Origin: Flavobacteriaceae bacterium
GTDB lineage: Bacteria > Bacteroidota > Bacteroidia > Flavobacteriales > Flavobacteriaceae
DNA length: 64,000 bases
Assembly (NCBI GenBank): GCA_947483075.1
Contig: CANKLE010000002.1
Location: 184,086 to 248,085, forward strand
Direction: 5' to 3'
Shown here: piece by piece, positions 6,288-14,280 of the stretch
Numbering within the stretch: position 1 is the stretch's first letter
Layout: each line of letters begins with the position of its first letter
The notes under the pieces: generated by a model
What the model was told of the DNA's origin: nothing
Database searches by the model: none
Seen by the model: the letters and a program-made list of their open reading frames with translations, nothing else
Translations under genes and position numbers: made by a program

Positions 6288-7886
6288 ATGACAAAAAAAT
6301 TAAATTATTTGGCAAACCTCAAAGCTGATTTTGCATCAGGTTTGGTGGTTTTTTTGGTAGCAGTTCCTTTGTGTTTAGGGATTGCAATGGCTTCGGGAGC
6401 ACCTTTGTTTTCGGGTATTATTTCAGGAATTATAGGCGGCATAGTAGTTGGTTTTTTAAGCCAATCGCACCTAAGTGTTTCCGGTCCTGCTGCGGGCTTA
6501 ACAGCTATTGTACTTACTTCAATAACCGATTTAGGTTCGTTTACTGTTTTTTTAACTGCCGTTTTTTTGGCCGGAATTTTTCAGCTAGTTTTTGGATTTA
6601 TTAAGGCAGGCACTTTATCAAATTACATCCCAACAAATGTAATCGAAGGCATGCTGGCCGGTATAGGGGTAATTATTTTTCTGAAACAAATTCCTCATGC
6701 TTTTGGATATGATCGCGATTATGAGGGTGATTTGGCTTTTATGCAGCCAGATTATGAAAATTCCTTCTCCGAGATTTTTCAACTCATTGGCCATGTTCAA
6801 GTTGGCGCTACACTCATTACGTTAGTTTCTTTAATATTATTAATTGCTTGGTCTAAGTTTGACATTTTTAAAAAAATAAAATTGATTCCTGCAGCCCTTG
6901 TGGCTGTTCTATTGAGTGTAATCATTAATGAAATTTTTGTTCGAACAGGAAGCAGTTTAGCCGTTTCTAAAGAGCACTTGGTGAGTTTGCCAGTGCCAAC
7001 GTCTATCGAAGAAATGAAAAGCATGTTCATCTTGCCCGATTTCACGGCCTTTACCAACTCAAAAGTTTGGGTAATTGCCCTTACTATTGCCGTAGTGGCT
7101 TCGATCGAAACCTTGTTGTGTATTGAGGCTGCCGATCGAATGGACAAGCAAAAACGATTTACCGACACGAATATAGAGTTAAAAGCCCAAGGAATAGGAA
7201 ACATGCTCAGCGCTTTGTTGGGTGGTTTACCCATGACGTCGGTAGTAGTGCGAACTACGGCAAATAATACGGCAGGCGCTAAATCAAAATTATCGGCGAT
7301 CATTCACGGGGTACTGTTGCTTTTGACTGTCTTACTCATCCCAGCACTATTAAATAAAATCCCGTTGGCTACTTTGGCTGCGGTGCTGTTGTTGATTGGG
7401 TATAAATTGGCAAGTCCTGCTACGGTGCTTCATTTTTGGAAAAAAGGCAAATACCAGTTTATTCCGTTTATCGCCACTTTATTGGCTGTTGTTTTAACCG
7501 ATTTGTTAAAAGGAGTGGCCTTGGGACTTCTCCTCAGTATTGTTTTTGTTTTAAAAGGCAATCTAAAACGGGCTTACCAATTTAGAAAAGAAGAATACCA
7601 AGATGGCGATATCATTCGCATTGACTTGGCTCAAGAAGTTTCTTTTTTAAACAAAGCAGCCATCAAAAGTACCTTAGCTTCAATTCCGGAGCACTCTTCA
7701 GTAGTCATCAATGCTAGCGATACCGTTTACATTGCACACGACGTGTTGGATTTAATAAAGGAATTCAAAAAAATTAGCTCGAAAGAAAAACACATCAAAG
7801 TAAAATTAGTTGGATTTAAAAAAGCCTATGGTTTAGAAGAAACCGGCGAAGAAGAAAAACATGTATTTGTACAATCTAACACCTAA
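6288..7886 (+). CDS. SulP-family inorganic anion transporter, probable bicarbonate uptake
   Basis: A 532-aa inner-membrane protein with the SulP architecture: many hydrophobic helices (from about residue 15 to 410), the signature VAVPLCLGIAMASGAPLFSGI and SGPAAGLTAIV near the N-terminus, TSVVVRTTANNTAGA near residue 320, and a cytoplasmic C-terminal STAS-like domain (DGDIIRIDLAQEVSFLNKAAIK onward). SulP proteins carry sulfate, bicarbonate or other anions. Because two beta-carbonic anhydrase genes follow directly (14 bp to the first), bicarbonate is the most plausible substrate, as in other SulP-CA gene pairs. Substrate is inferred from context, not from residues. Confidence 0.9.
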   Translation: MTKKLNYLANLKADFASGLVVFLVAVPLCLGIAMASGAPLFSGIISGIIGGIVVGFLSQSHLSVSGPAAGLTAIVLTSITDLGSFTVFLTAVFLAGIFQLVFGFIKAGTLSNYIPTNVIEGMLAGIGVIIFLKQIPHAFGYDRDYEGDLAFMQPDYENSFSEIFQLIGHVQVGATLITLVSLILLIAWSKFDIFKKIKLIPAALVAVLLSVIINEIFVRTGSSLAVSKEHLVSLPVPTSIEEMKSMFILPDFTAFTNSKVWVIALTIAVVASIETLLCIEAADRMDKQKRFTDTNIELKAQGIGNMLSALLGGLPMTSVVVRTTANNTAGAKSKLSAIIHGVLLLLTVLLIPALLNKIPLATLAAVLLLIGYKLASPATVLHFWKKGKYQFIPFIATLLAVVLTDLLKGVALGLLLSIVFVLKGNLKRAYQFRKEEYQDGDIIRIDLAQEVSFLNKAAIKSTLASIPEHSSVVINASDTVYIAHDVLDLIKEFKKISSKEKHIKVKLVGFKKAYGLEETGEEEKHVFVQSNT

Positions 7887-7900
7887 AAAAAACTCACACT

Positions 7901-8536
7901 ATGAAAACATTAAATAAGACAATGCAAGCAGCCATAACTCCTGCTATGGCCATCGATATTTTGAAAGAAGGAAACAAACGCTTCATGAATAATTTGAAAG
8001 CTAATCGCAACCTCTTGGAGCAGGCCAACGAGACCTCTGACGGCCAACATCCCTTTGCGGTAATATTGAGCTGTATAGATTCAAGAACCTCTGCTGAGCT
8101 CATTTTTGACCAAGGCTTGGGCGATATTTTCAGCATTCGAATTGCCGGAAACATTATCAACGAGGATATTTTAGGCAGTATGGAATTTGCCTGTAAAGTC
8201 GCCGGATCAAAAATTATTGTAGTATTAGGCCACAGCAAATGTGGTGCCGTAAAAGGAGCCTGTGATCATGTTGAATTGGGCAATTTAACCGGATTATTGC
8301 GTAAAATTCAACCGGCAATTCAAAGCGAAAAAACCGAAATTAACAACCGCAACTCTTCCAATGCTGAATTTGTAGAAAAAGTAGCGCAACTCAATGTGGC
8401 ACATACGGTTTCGGCGATTAGAGAACGCAGCCCTATATTAAATGATTTAATTGCTTCTGGACAAGTTGGAATTCTTGGAGGGATGCATAATCTGTCAAAC
8501 GGAGAAGTTACTTTTTTTGAACAAACCCTAGACTAG
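7901..8536 (+). CDS. Beta-class carbonic anhydrase (first copy)
   Basis: A 211-aa cytoplasmic enzyme for reversible CO2 hydration. The beta-CA zinc ligands are present: C58 with the catalytic Asp60-Arg62 dyad in SCIDSR, and H111/C114 in GHSKCGA. The sequence pattern (FILEEGN-like N-terminus, GDIFSIRIAGNI) is that of the plant/bacterial clade different from the Can-type second copy, so the two genes are not recent duplicates. It is 14 bp downstream of the SulP gene and probably in the same operon. No signal peptide. Confidence 0.92.
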   Translation: MKTLNKTMQAAITPAMAIDILKEGNKRFMNNLKANRNLLEQANETSDGQHPFAVILSCIDSRTSAELIFDQGLGDIFSIRIAGNIINEDILGSMEFACKVAGSKIIVVLGHSKCGAVKGACDHVELGNLTGLLRKIQPAIQSEKTEINNRNSSNAEFVEKVAQLNVAHTVSAIRERSPILNDLIASGQVGILGGMHNLSNGEVTFFEQTLD

Positions 8537-8620
8537 TAAATCCCATTTTTAGTTCAAGTTGAGTTTACTTAATTTTAAATAAAAATCAGTAGTTTTATGC
8601 CAGCAAAATAGCAACACTAC

Positions 8621-9256
8621 ATGACTGATTTTTACAAAAAAATACTAGACAATAATAAAACTTGGGTTGAAAGTCAATTGGCTTTAGATCCCGATTATTT
8701 TAAAGATTTATCAAAGGGGCAAAACCCGCCCTTGCTTTGGATAGGTTGTTCCGATAGTCGGGTACCGGCCAACGAAATTATAGGTGCCAAACCCGGTGAA
8801 GTTTTCGTGCATCGTAATATTGCCAACATGGTGATTCATTCAGACATGAATATGCTGAGTGTACTGGATTATGCGGTCAATGTGCTCAAAGTAAAACACG
8901 TCATTGTTTGTGGACATTATGGTTGCGGAGGCATCAAAGCAGCAATGGGCAACGATTCGATAGGCATAATCGACAATTGGATCAGACACATCAAAGACAT
9001 TTACCGCCTGCATCATGTGCAGTTGGATGCTATCGCCAACGAAGAAGAGCGCTTCAATGCTTTTGTGGAAATCAATGTAAAAGAGCAGGTGTTTGATTTA
9101 GCCAAAACTTCTATCGTGCAATCGGCCTGGAAAAATAACCAAGAATTGTACTTACACGGTTGGGCGTATGGATTAAATTCGGGTTATGTATCCGATTTGA
9201 ATGTAACGATCAGTTCGGATGTCGATTTAGACGATGTATACCAACTGAAATTTTAA
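8621..9256 (+). CDS. can: Beta-class carbonic anhydrase, Can type (second copy)
   Basis: A 211-aa beta-carbonic anhydrase resembling E. coli Can: GCSDSRVPANEI with C43, D45 and R47, VFVHRNIANMV, and CGHYGCGG with H99 and C102. It should convert CO2 and bicarbonate in the cytoplasm to supply carboxylases. It is separated from the first CA by 84 bp, so it may have its own promoter as well as SulP read-through. Its TAA stop shares the palindromic TTAA at 9253-9256 with the stop of the convergent LETM1-related gene, and no terminator hairpin is visible there. Confidence 0.93.
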   Translation: MTDFYKKILDNNKTWVESQLALDPDYFKDLSKGQNPPLLWIGCSDSRVPANEIIGAKPGEVFVHRNIANMVIHSDMNMLSVLDYAVNVLKVKHVIVCGHYGCGGIKAAMGNDSIGIIDNWIRHIKDIYRLHHVQLDAIANEEERFNAFVEINVKEQVFDLAKTSIVQSAWKNNQELYLHGWAYGLNSGYVSDLNVTISSDVDLDDVYQLKF

Positions 9257-10449
9257 GATTCCTCTAAATTTTCATTAAAGGCCGAAGGAAGTAACTGTGG
9301 GATAAACTTAATGAGGATAGGCAACAAAATACTGCCGCCCGGAATTAAAAAGATGGTCAACGAAGGAATTGTTTTGCAAATGTCAAGCAGTTGTTTCTTG
9401 ACCTTCTTTTTTTCGTCTTTGTCTAAATCCCGTTTTGTAGAATGGGCCAAGAGCACCATTAATTCTTTACTTTCGGATAGCTCTTTGACCAATCTTTTTT
9501 TGTTGCGCTGCATCAAGGTCAAAACCAGTTGTGTGGTTTGGTCATAAAAAATCTTAACCGGATTGGCGTTATTAAAGTAGGGAATCTCGCTTTTGTAGGT
9601 TGTAATAAAAGCCGATGTTTCATCAATACTTTGGTCAACAAACTCATCGGAGAGGTTTAAATTTTGAGCCAGTGCATGTAAAAAATAGCGTTCTTCATTG
9701 TCCAATCGCGCATCACTCCACAAGGCCAAACCGGCAATATCCAATAGATAATAGCGCTCTAATGCATCCGTAAAAAAATTAAATTCAAGAGATTCTATGC
9801 TTTGGGTGTTTAGCCTAGAAAATTTGGTATAACGCACGGAAGCTTCGACCAATTTGATCAATAAATCATCGTGAGACGATTTGTTTGACTTTGTTTTTAA
9901 GGCCAAATTCATCAAATTGACCAAGGTTTCCTCCATTTGCTTCAAGTATTTCTCGGGTATTTTTCCTTGAATTAAATAGTGACGAAAGGCCAAAACATCC
10001 ACAAATAGTAAAGCATTGGTTACCAAGTGCGAAAAGTTCTTACTAATGAGGTTGTCGTTGGTTTGAACCCGTTCGGCAATAATTTTTTCTAAATCGCCAC
10101 TGGCAGAACTGTTGGGCAACACCAAGTGCAGCCAACTGAATCCTTGCGGATGCATTTCGTTGTAAAAAGTCACGGACTTAGCGACAAAATCAACAGAATT
10201 GCCTTGGGGTATACTCAATTGGTATACCTTATGCATAGCATGAAGTAAAGCCAGTTTTGAAACCTCTTCGGTGAGCCAATCTTTTATGGGTTCTGCTACT
10301 TGTGTGGGAATACTAATAATATGACCATAAATAAATCCGGTGCGGCGTAATGCCACATAATATTCAGTTGGATTGACAACTACACACGGTCGAGCTTGTT
10401 CTTCCGTAAGGTATTTATCTATCCAACCGGGTGCTGACGGATTTATCAT
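9253..10449 (-). CDS. LETM1-related protein
   Basis: A 398-aa protein, largely helical, whose C-terminus carries the LETM1-type segment (IPSLTIFLIPGGSILLPILIKFIPQLLPSAF) with a short hydrophobic stretch. I recall flavobacterial homologues named LETM1-related biofilm-associated protein; mitochondrial LETM1 is an inner-membrane ion-exchange factor, but the bacterial function is not established. The middle region contains an acidic stretch resembling TerB-like helices (LALWSDARLDNEERYFLHALAQNL). Convergent with the carbonic anhydrase, their stop codons overlapping by four bases; sodC lies 9 bp upstream on the same strand, so the two may be co-transcribed. Confidence 0.75.
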   Translation of the reverse strand: MINPSAPGWIDKYLTEEQARPCVVVNPTEYYVALRRTGFIYGHIISIPTQVAEPIKDWLTEEVSKLALLHAMHKVYQLSIPQGNSVDFVAKSVTFYNEMHPQGFSWLHLVLPNSSASGDLEKIIAERVQTNDNLISKNFSHLVTNALLFVDVLAFRHYLIQGKIPEKYLKQMEETLVNLMNLALKTKSNKSSHDDLLIKLVEASVRYTKFSRLNTQSIESLEFNFFTDALERYYLLDIAGLALWSDARLDNEERYFLHALAQNLNLSDEFVDQSIDETSAFITTYKSEIPYFNNANPVKIFYDQTTQLVLTLMQRNKKRLVKELSESKELMVLLAHSTKRDLDKDEKKKVKKQLLDICKTIPSLTIFLIPGGSILLPILIKFIPQLLPSAFNENLEES

Positions 10450-10458
10450 GCCAGTAAT

Positions 10459-10986
10459 TTATTTTATCAAACCCGAACAAGCCACTCGAGCACCTGCATT
10501 TCCAGAAGGTTGAGTAGTAAAATCATCTGAGCCTTGGTGCACGATCAATCCTTTGCCCAAAATATCTTTGGCCGTGTCACCACAACCGATACACCATTCG
10601 TTGGTAGAGAAAGTTACGGTCGCATTCCCGGCTACATCGGCTGTAAAGTTACCAATGTCTCCTTTGTGGTAATCTCCTGTTCCCCATTTGCCGTGTTTTT
10701 TGAAGGTAGGATTCCAATGTCCACCCGCAGAACTTCCGTCGGGAGCCGAGCAATCCGATTTTTCGTGTATGTGAATGGCATGCAAACCAGTTTGTAAACC
10801 AGCCAATTTGGCCACCATAGTGACAACTCCTTTTTTCTCGGTAAACGTGGCAGTCCCACTCACCGTGCTGTTGCTTTTGGATTCAAATACAACAGTTAAT
10901 TTTTTGGCATCACTAGAATTGTGCGTGCCTTTACAGGCTAGAAATAAACCAAAAGCGACTAAAATAAGCAGACTAATCTTTTTCAT
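10459..10986 (-). CDS. sodC: Cu/Zn superoxide dismutase, lipoprotein
   Basis: A 175-aa exported enzyme that dismutates superoxide outside the cytoplasm. It has a lipobox (FGLFLAC), the copper ligands in HAIHIHEKSDC, the bridging and zinc ligands in GGHWNPTFKKHGKWGTGDYHKGD, the second copper-loop HQGSDDF, and the terminal GNAGARVACSGLI with the disulfide cysteine. All metal ligands expected for the family are present. Together with the nearby oxyR this gives the window two oxidative-stress genes, but they are not in one operon. A variant -7 box (TACTTTAG, minus strand, 11007-11014) lies 20 bp upstream. Confidence 0.95.
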   Translation of the reverse strand: MKKISLLILVAFGLFLACKGTHNSSDAKKLTVVFESKSNSTVSGTATFTEKKGVVTMVAKLAGLQTGLHAIHIHEKSDCSAPDGSSAGGHWNPTFKKHGKWGTGDYHKGDIGNFTADVAGNATVTFSTNEWCIGCGDTAKDILGKGLIVHQGSDDFTTQPSGNAGARVACSGLIK

Positions 10987-11048
10987 AGTGTTTGAATTTT
11001 GTGGTACTAAAGTAGGAATAAAATGATTGTGTAAAACCTCTTAATCAA

Positions 11049-12836
11049 TTAAAAACAATACCCATTTTCGGCTACCAATTTTGCCGCGATGGTTTCGCGC
11101 AAGCCCACTACATTGGGCGGATTGGTGTATTTGGTAAAACGGCGCAAGCCCATGAGCATCATGCGTTGTTCGTCGCCGGTTTCAAACGAGACGATCCCTT
11201 CTTTTCCTTTGGTGTATACTTTGTCGACCGCTTGGTACAAATACAGTTGCGCCATCGCGATTTGTGCTTGGCAGTTGTCGGCGCCCAATTTATTCGCCAA
11301 TTTTTCTGTGCGCAATACCCCCGATTCGGCCATGTATATTTCGATCAAGATATCGGCGGCAGCCAAAACCAATTGTTGCTGGTTTTCGAGATCGGGACCA
11401 AACTTTTGCACCGCACCTCCAGCAACCAATAGGAATGCCTTTTTCAGGTTTTGAATCAAGACTTTTTCTTCGGCAAATAAGTCGCTGTAATCGGGCAAAT
11501 CAAAGGCGGGAATGCCTAGTAGTTCGTCGCGCACTTGCATGGCCGGACCCAATAAATCGATTTGTCCTTTCATTGCTTTTTTGATGAGCATGCCCACCGA
11601 TAATAAGCGGTTGATTTCGTTGGTGCCTTCGTAAATTCGGGTAATTCGGGCATCGCGCCAGGCACTTTCCATGGGGGCATCTTCCGAGAATCCCATACCG
11701 CCATAGATTTGAATACCTTCGTCGGTGCAGTGTTGCACCTGTTCGGAAACCGCTACTTTCAAGATTGAACACTCAATAGCAAATTCTTCCACTCCTTTCA
11801 ATTCGGCAGTTTGGTGCGTTTCACCAGCTTCCATGCGCAAAGCAATGCGGTCTTCGATGCTTTTGGCCGTGCGGTACACTGCGCTTTCTCCCACATAACA
11901 ATTGGTGGCTATTTCGGCCAATTTGTAGCGGATTGCGCCAAATTGAGCGATCGGAGTCCCAAATTGAATGCGTTCATTGGCATATTGAATTGATTTTGAG
12001 CTGAGTCGGCGTTGGGCATCGAGGCAGGCAGCCGCCAGTTTGATGCGCCCCACATTGAGTGCATTCATCGCGATTTTAAATCCGCTGCCGCGCTCAGACA
12101 ACATATTTTCTACCGGCACCTTGGTTTCGCTAAAAAACACCTGTCGGGTAGAGGAGGAGCGAATGCCCAATTTGTGTTCTTCTTCGTTCATCGTGATGCC
12201 GTTGCTCGGATCATTTTCTACAATAAAACCGGTGATGTTTTTGTCGTTTTCGATGCGCGCAAATACAATAAACAACGAACAAAATCCCGCATTCGAAATC
12301 CACATTTTTTGCCCAGTAATCAAGTAATGCGTGCCCTCGGCATTCAAAACGGCTTTGGTTTTGCCCGAATTGGCATCGCTGCCCGCATCGGGTTCGGTGA
12401 GGCAATAGGCGCCAAACCATTCGCCCGAAGCGAGTTTAGGCACGTATTTTTGTTTTTGCGCTTCGGTGCCGTTCAGCAAAATGGGCATCGTACCTATTCC
12501 GGTGTGGGCGCCAAATGCGGTCGAAAAGGAGCCTGTTGCCCCCGAAATGTAGTCGCAGACCAAACAGGTGTCCACAAAGCCCATGCCCAATCCGCCATAG
12601 GCTTCGGGCACGGCGATGCTCAAAAATCCCAGTTCGGCTGCCTTGCGCATGCACGATTCGGTGAGTGCAAAATCACGTTGTTCAAAGCGCAATTTGTGGG
12701 GCCAAATTTCCTTGTCGACAAATTCGGATACGGTATCGCGCATCATGATTTGTTCTGCCGTCAAATCTTCCAAAGTGAAGATGTCCTCACAGTTGGTTTC
12801 TTTTATGAGGAATTGACCTCCTCTAGTAATGTCCAT
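11049..12836 (-). CDS. Acyl-CoA dehydrogenase, VLCAD-like length
   Basis: FAD enzyme for the first step of beta-oxidation. The 595-aa chain has the normal three ACAD domains (YCLTEPDAGSDANSGKT at about 140-160, MWISNAGF, TRQVFFSETKVPVENML, AIECSILKVAVSEQVQHC, QIYGGMGFSEDAPMESAWRDARITRIYEGTNEI). The Glu of YEGTNEI is the usual catalytic base position. A C-terminal extension of about 170 residues follows, as in VLCAD/ACAD9-type enzymes. It is the last gene of the minus-strand fatty-acid degradation cluster, 150 bp after the thiolase, a gap containing low-complexity repeat. Confidence 0.93.
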   Translation of the reverse strand: MDITRGGQFLIKETNCEDIFTLEDLTAEQIMMRDTVSEFVDKEIWPHKLRFEQRDFALTESCMRKAAELGFLSIAVPEAYGGLGMGFVDTCLVCDYISGATGSFSTAFGAHTGIGTMPILLNGTEAQKQKYVPKLASGEWFGAYCLTEPDAGSDANSGKTKAVLNAEGTHYLITGQKMWISNAGFCSLFIVFARIENDKNITGFIVENDPSNGITMNEEEHKLGIRSSSTRQVFFSETKVPVENMLSERGSGFKIAMNALNVGRIKLAAACLDAQRRLSSKSIQYANERIQFGTPIAQFGAIRYKLAEIATNCYVGESAVYRTAKSIEDRIALRMEAGETHQTAELKGVEEFAIECSILKVAVSEQVQHCTDEGIQIYGGMGFSEDAPMESAWRDARITRIYEGTNEINRLLSVGMLIKKAMKGQIDLLGPAMQVRDELLGIPAFDLPDYSDLFAEEKVLIQNLKKAFLLVAGGAVQKFGPDLENQQQLVLAAADILIEIYMAESGVLRTEKLANKLGADNCQAQIAMAQLYLYQAVDKVYTKGKEGIVSFETGDEQRMMLMGLRRFTKYTNPPNVVGLRETIAAKLVAENGYCF

Positions 12837-12986
12837 TTTTTCTTAGGTATGTAGATTAATATAGAACTTGTGTTTTATTAAGTACTGCTTTTTTTGTTTC
12901 ATGTTTATTCATGGCTCATATATTGATTTATCGTCTCTAATCTCTCATAACTCATAACTCATAACTGATAACTCATCACTCCTCTA
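12837..12986. repeat. Gap with ACTCATA-type low-complexity array
   Basis: The gap between thiolase and acyl-CoA dehydrogenase contains, at 12944-12981, about five degenerate copies of CTCATAA. The same word recurs at 32664-32697 and, inverted, at 29515-29550. Confidence 0.75.
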
Positions 12987-14168
12987 TCAAAACACCTCAA
13001 ACACCCCCGCGCTGCCTTGCCCGGTTCCTACACACATGCTCACTAGGCCGTATTTATTGCCGCGTTGTTTCATCTCGTCGATCAATTGCACGGTGAGTTT
13101 GGCGCCGGTGCAACCCAACGGATGACCTAGGGCTATCGCACCGCCATTTACATTCACCAAATCGGGGTTCAATTCCAAACTGCGAATTACTGCCAATGAT
13201 TGTGAGGCAAAGGCTTCATTGAGTTCTATCAAATCGATGTGGTTGAGTTGCAATCCCGCTTGTTGCAGCGCTTTGGGAATGGCTTTTATTGGTCCAATGC
13301 CCATCACGCGTGGCGCAACGCCTGCCGAAGCAAAATTCACCAAGCGGGCGAGGGGTTCCAAATTCAATTCTTTCACCATTTCCTCACTCATCACCAAAAC
13401 AAAAGCGGCACCGTCACTCATTTGGGAGGAATTTCCTGCTGTAACCGATCCTTGGTCTGCAAACACCGGTTTTAGTTTGGCCAAAGCGTCCAAGCTGGTA
13501 TCGGCACGCGGGCCTTCGTCGGCAGAAACGGTGTAGGTTTTGGTGGCTTTTTTGCCATTTTCATCCACATAGGTTTGGGTAATCGTAATGGGTACAAGTT
13601 GCCGATCAAACTTACCGGCTTGTTGGGCTTGTAAGGCTTTGCGGTGTGAATCAAAGGCAAATTGGTCTTGGTCCTCGCGACTGATATGGTATTCATTAGC
13701 CACTGCCTCGGCGGTGAGTCCCATGCCCCAATAGTAACTTTCATGTCCTTGTGAAACCAGCTCATAATCGGGAGTAGGTTTGTAGCCGCCCATCGGAATA
13801 AAACTCATGCTTTCGGCCCCACCAGCAATAATGCAATGGGCCATACCCGCTTGAATTTTGGCCGTAGCCATGCCAATGGTTTCGAGTCCTGAGGCGCAAT
13901 AGCGGTTTACCGTAACGCCAGGCACGTCGTCAATTTTAAGTCCCATCAACGAAATGAGTCGGGCCATGTTAAGGCCTTGTTCGGCTTCGGGCATGGCATT
14001 TCCTACCATCACATCGTCGATGCGGGTTTTGTCAAAATCAGGCAATTCGCGCAACAAGGCTTCAATGGTTTCGGCGGCCAACTCATCGGGCCGCTTGAAT
14101 CGAAAAACCCCTTTGGGCGCTTTTCCCACTGCCGTTCGGTAGGCTTTAACGATATACGCTGTTTTCAT
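12987..14168 (-). CDS. Acetyl-CoA C-acyltransferase (beta-ketothiolase)
   Basis: A 393-aa thiolase that cleaves 3-ketoacyl-CoA with CoA in the last step of beta-oxidation. Active-site residues are visible: nucleophile Cys91 in NRYCASGLE, the His of NGGAIALGHPLGCTGAK near 350, and the second Cys in SMCVGTGQGSAG near 380. Length and motifs fit FadA/FadI-type degradative thiolases. It follows the HAD/hydratase fusion on the same strand by 112 bp, so both halves of the classical multienzyme pair are adjacent. Confidence 0.94.
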   Translation of the reverse strand: MKTAYIVKAYRTAVGKAPKGVFRFKRPDELAAETIEALLRELPDFDKTRIDDVMVGNAMPEAEQGLNMARLISLMGLKIDDVPGVTVNRYCASGLETIGMATAKIQAGMAHCIIAGGAESMSFIPMGGYKPTPDYELVSQGHESYYWGMGLTAEAVANEYHISREDQDQFAFDSHRKALQAQQAGKFDRQLVPITITQTYVDENGKKATKTYTVSADEGPRADTSLDALAKLKPVFADQGSVTAGNSSQMSDGAAFVLVMSEEMVKELNLEPLARLVNFASAGVAPRVMGIGPIKAIPKALQQAGLQLNHIDLIELNEAFASQSLAVIRSLELNPDLVNVNGGAIALGHPLGCTGAKLTVQLIDEMKQRGNKYGLVSMCVGTGQGSAGVFEVF

Positions 14169-14280
14169 AATGTTCTAGTATTAATGTTTTAGTACTATTC
14201 TATTTTGTAATTAAAAAAATCAAAAATCAAAAATCATCACCCGAGAGCTTTGCTCGAACTGGCGAAGCAATCGTTAATCA

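Noticed and set aside
12012..12854. 280-codon open frame antisense to the acyl-CoA dehydrogenase gene
   Set aside because: Mirror of a GC-biased real gene in the opposite strand; no domain, no start context, and the sense gene has full catalytic motifs.
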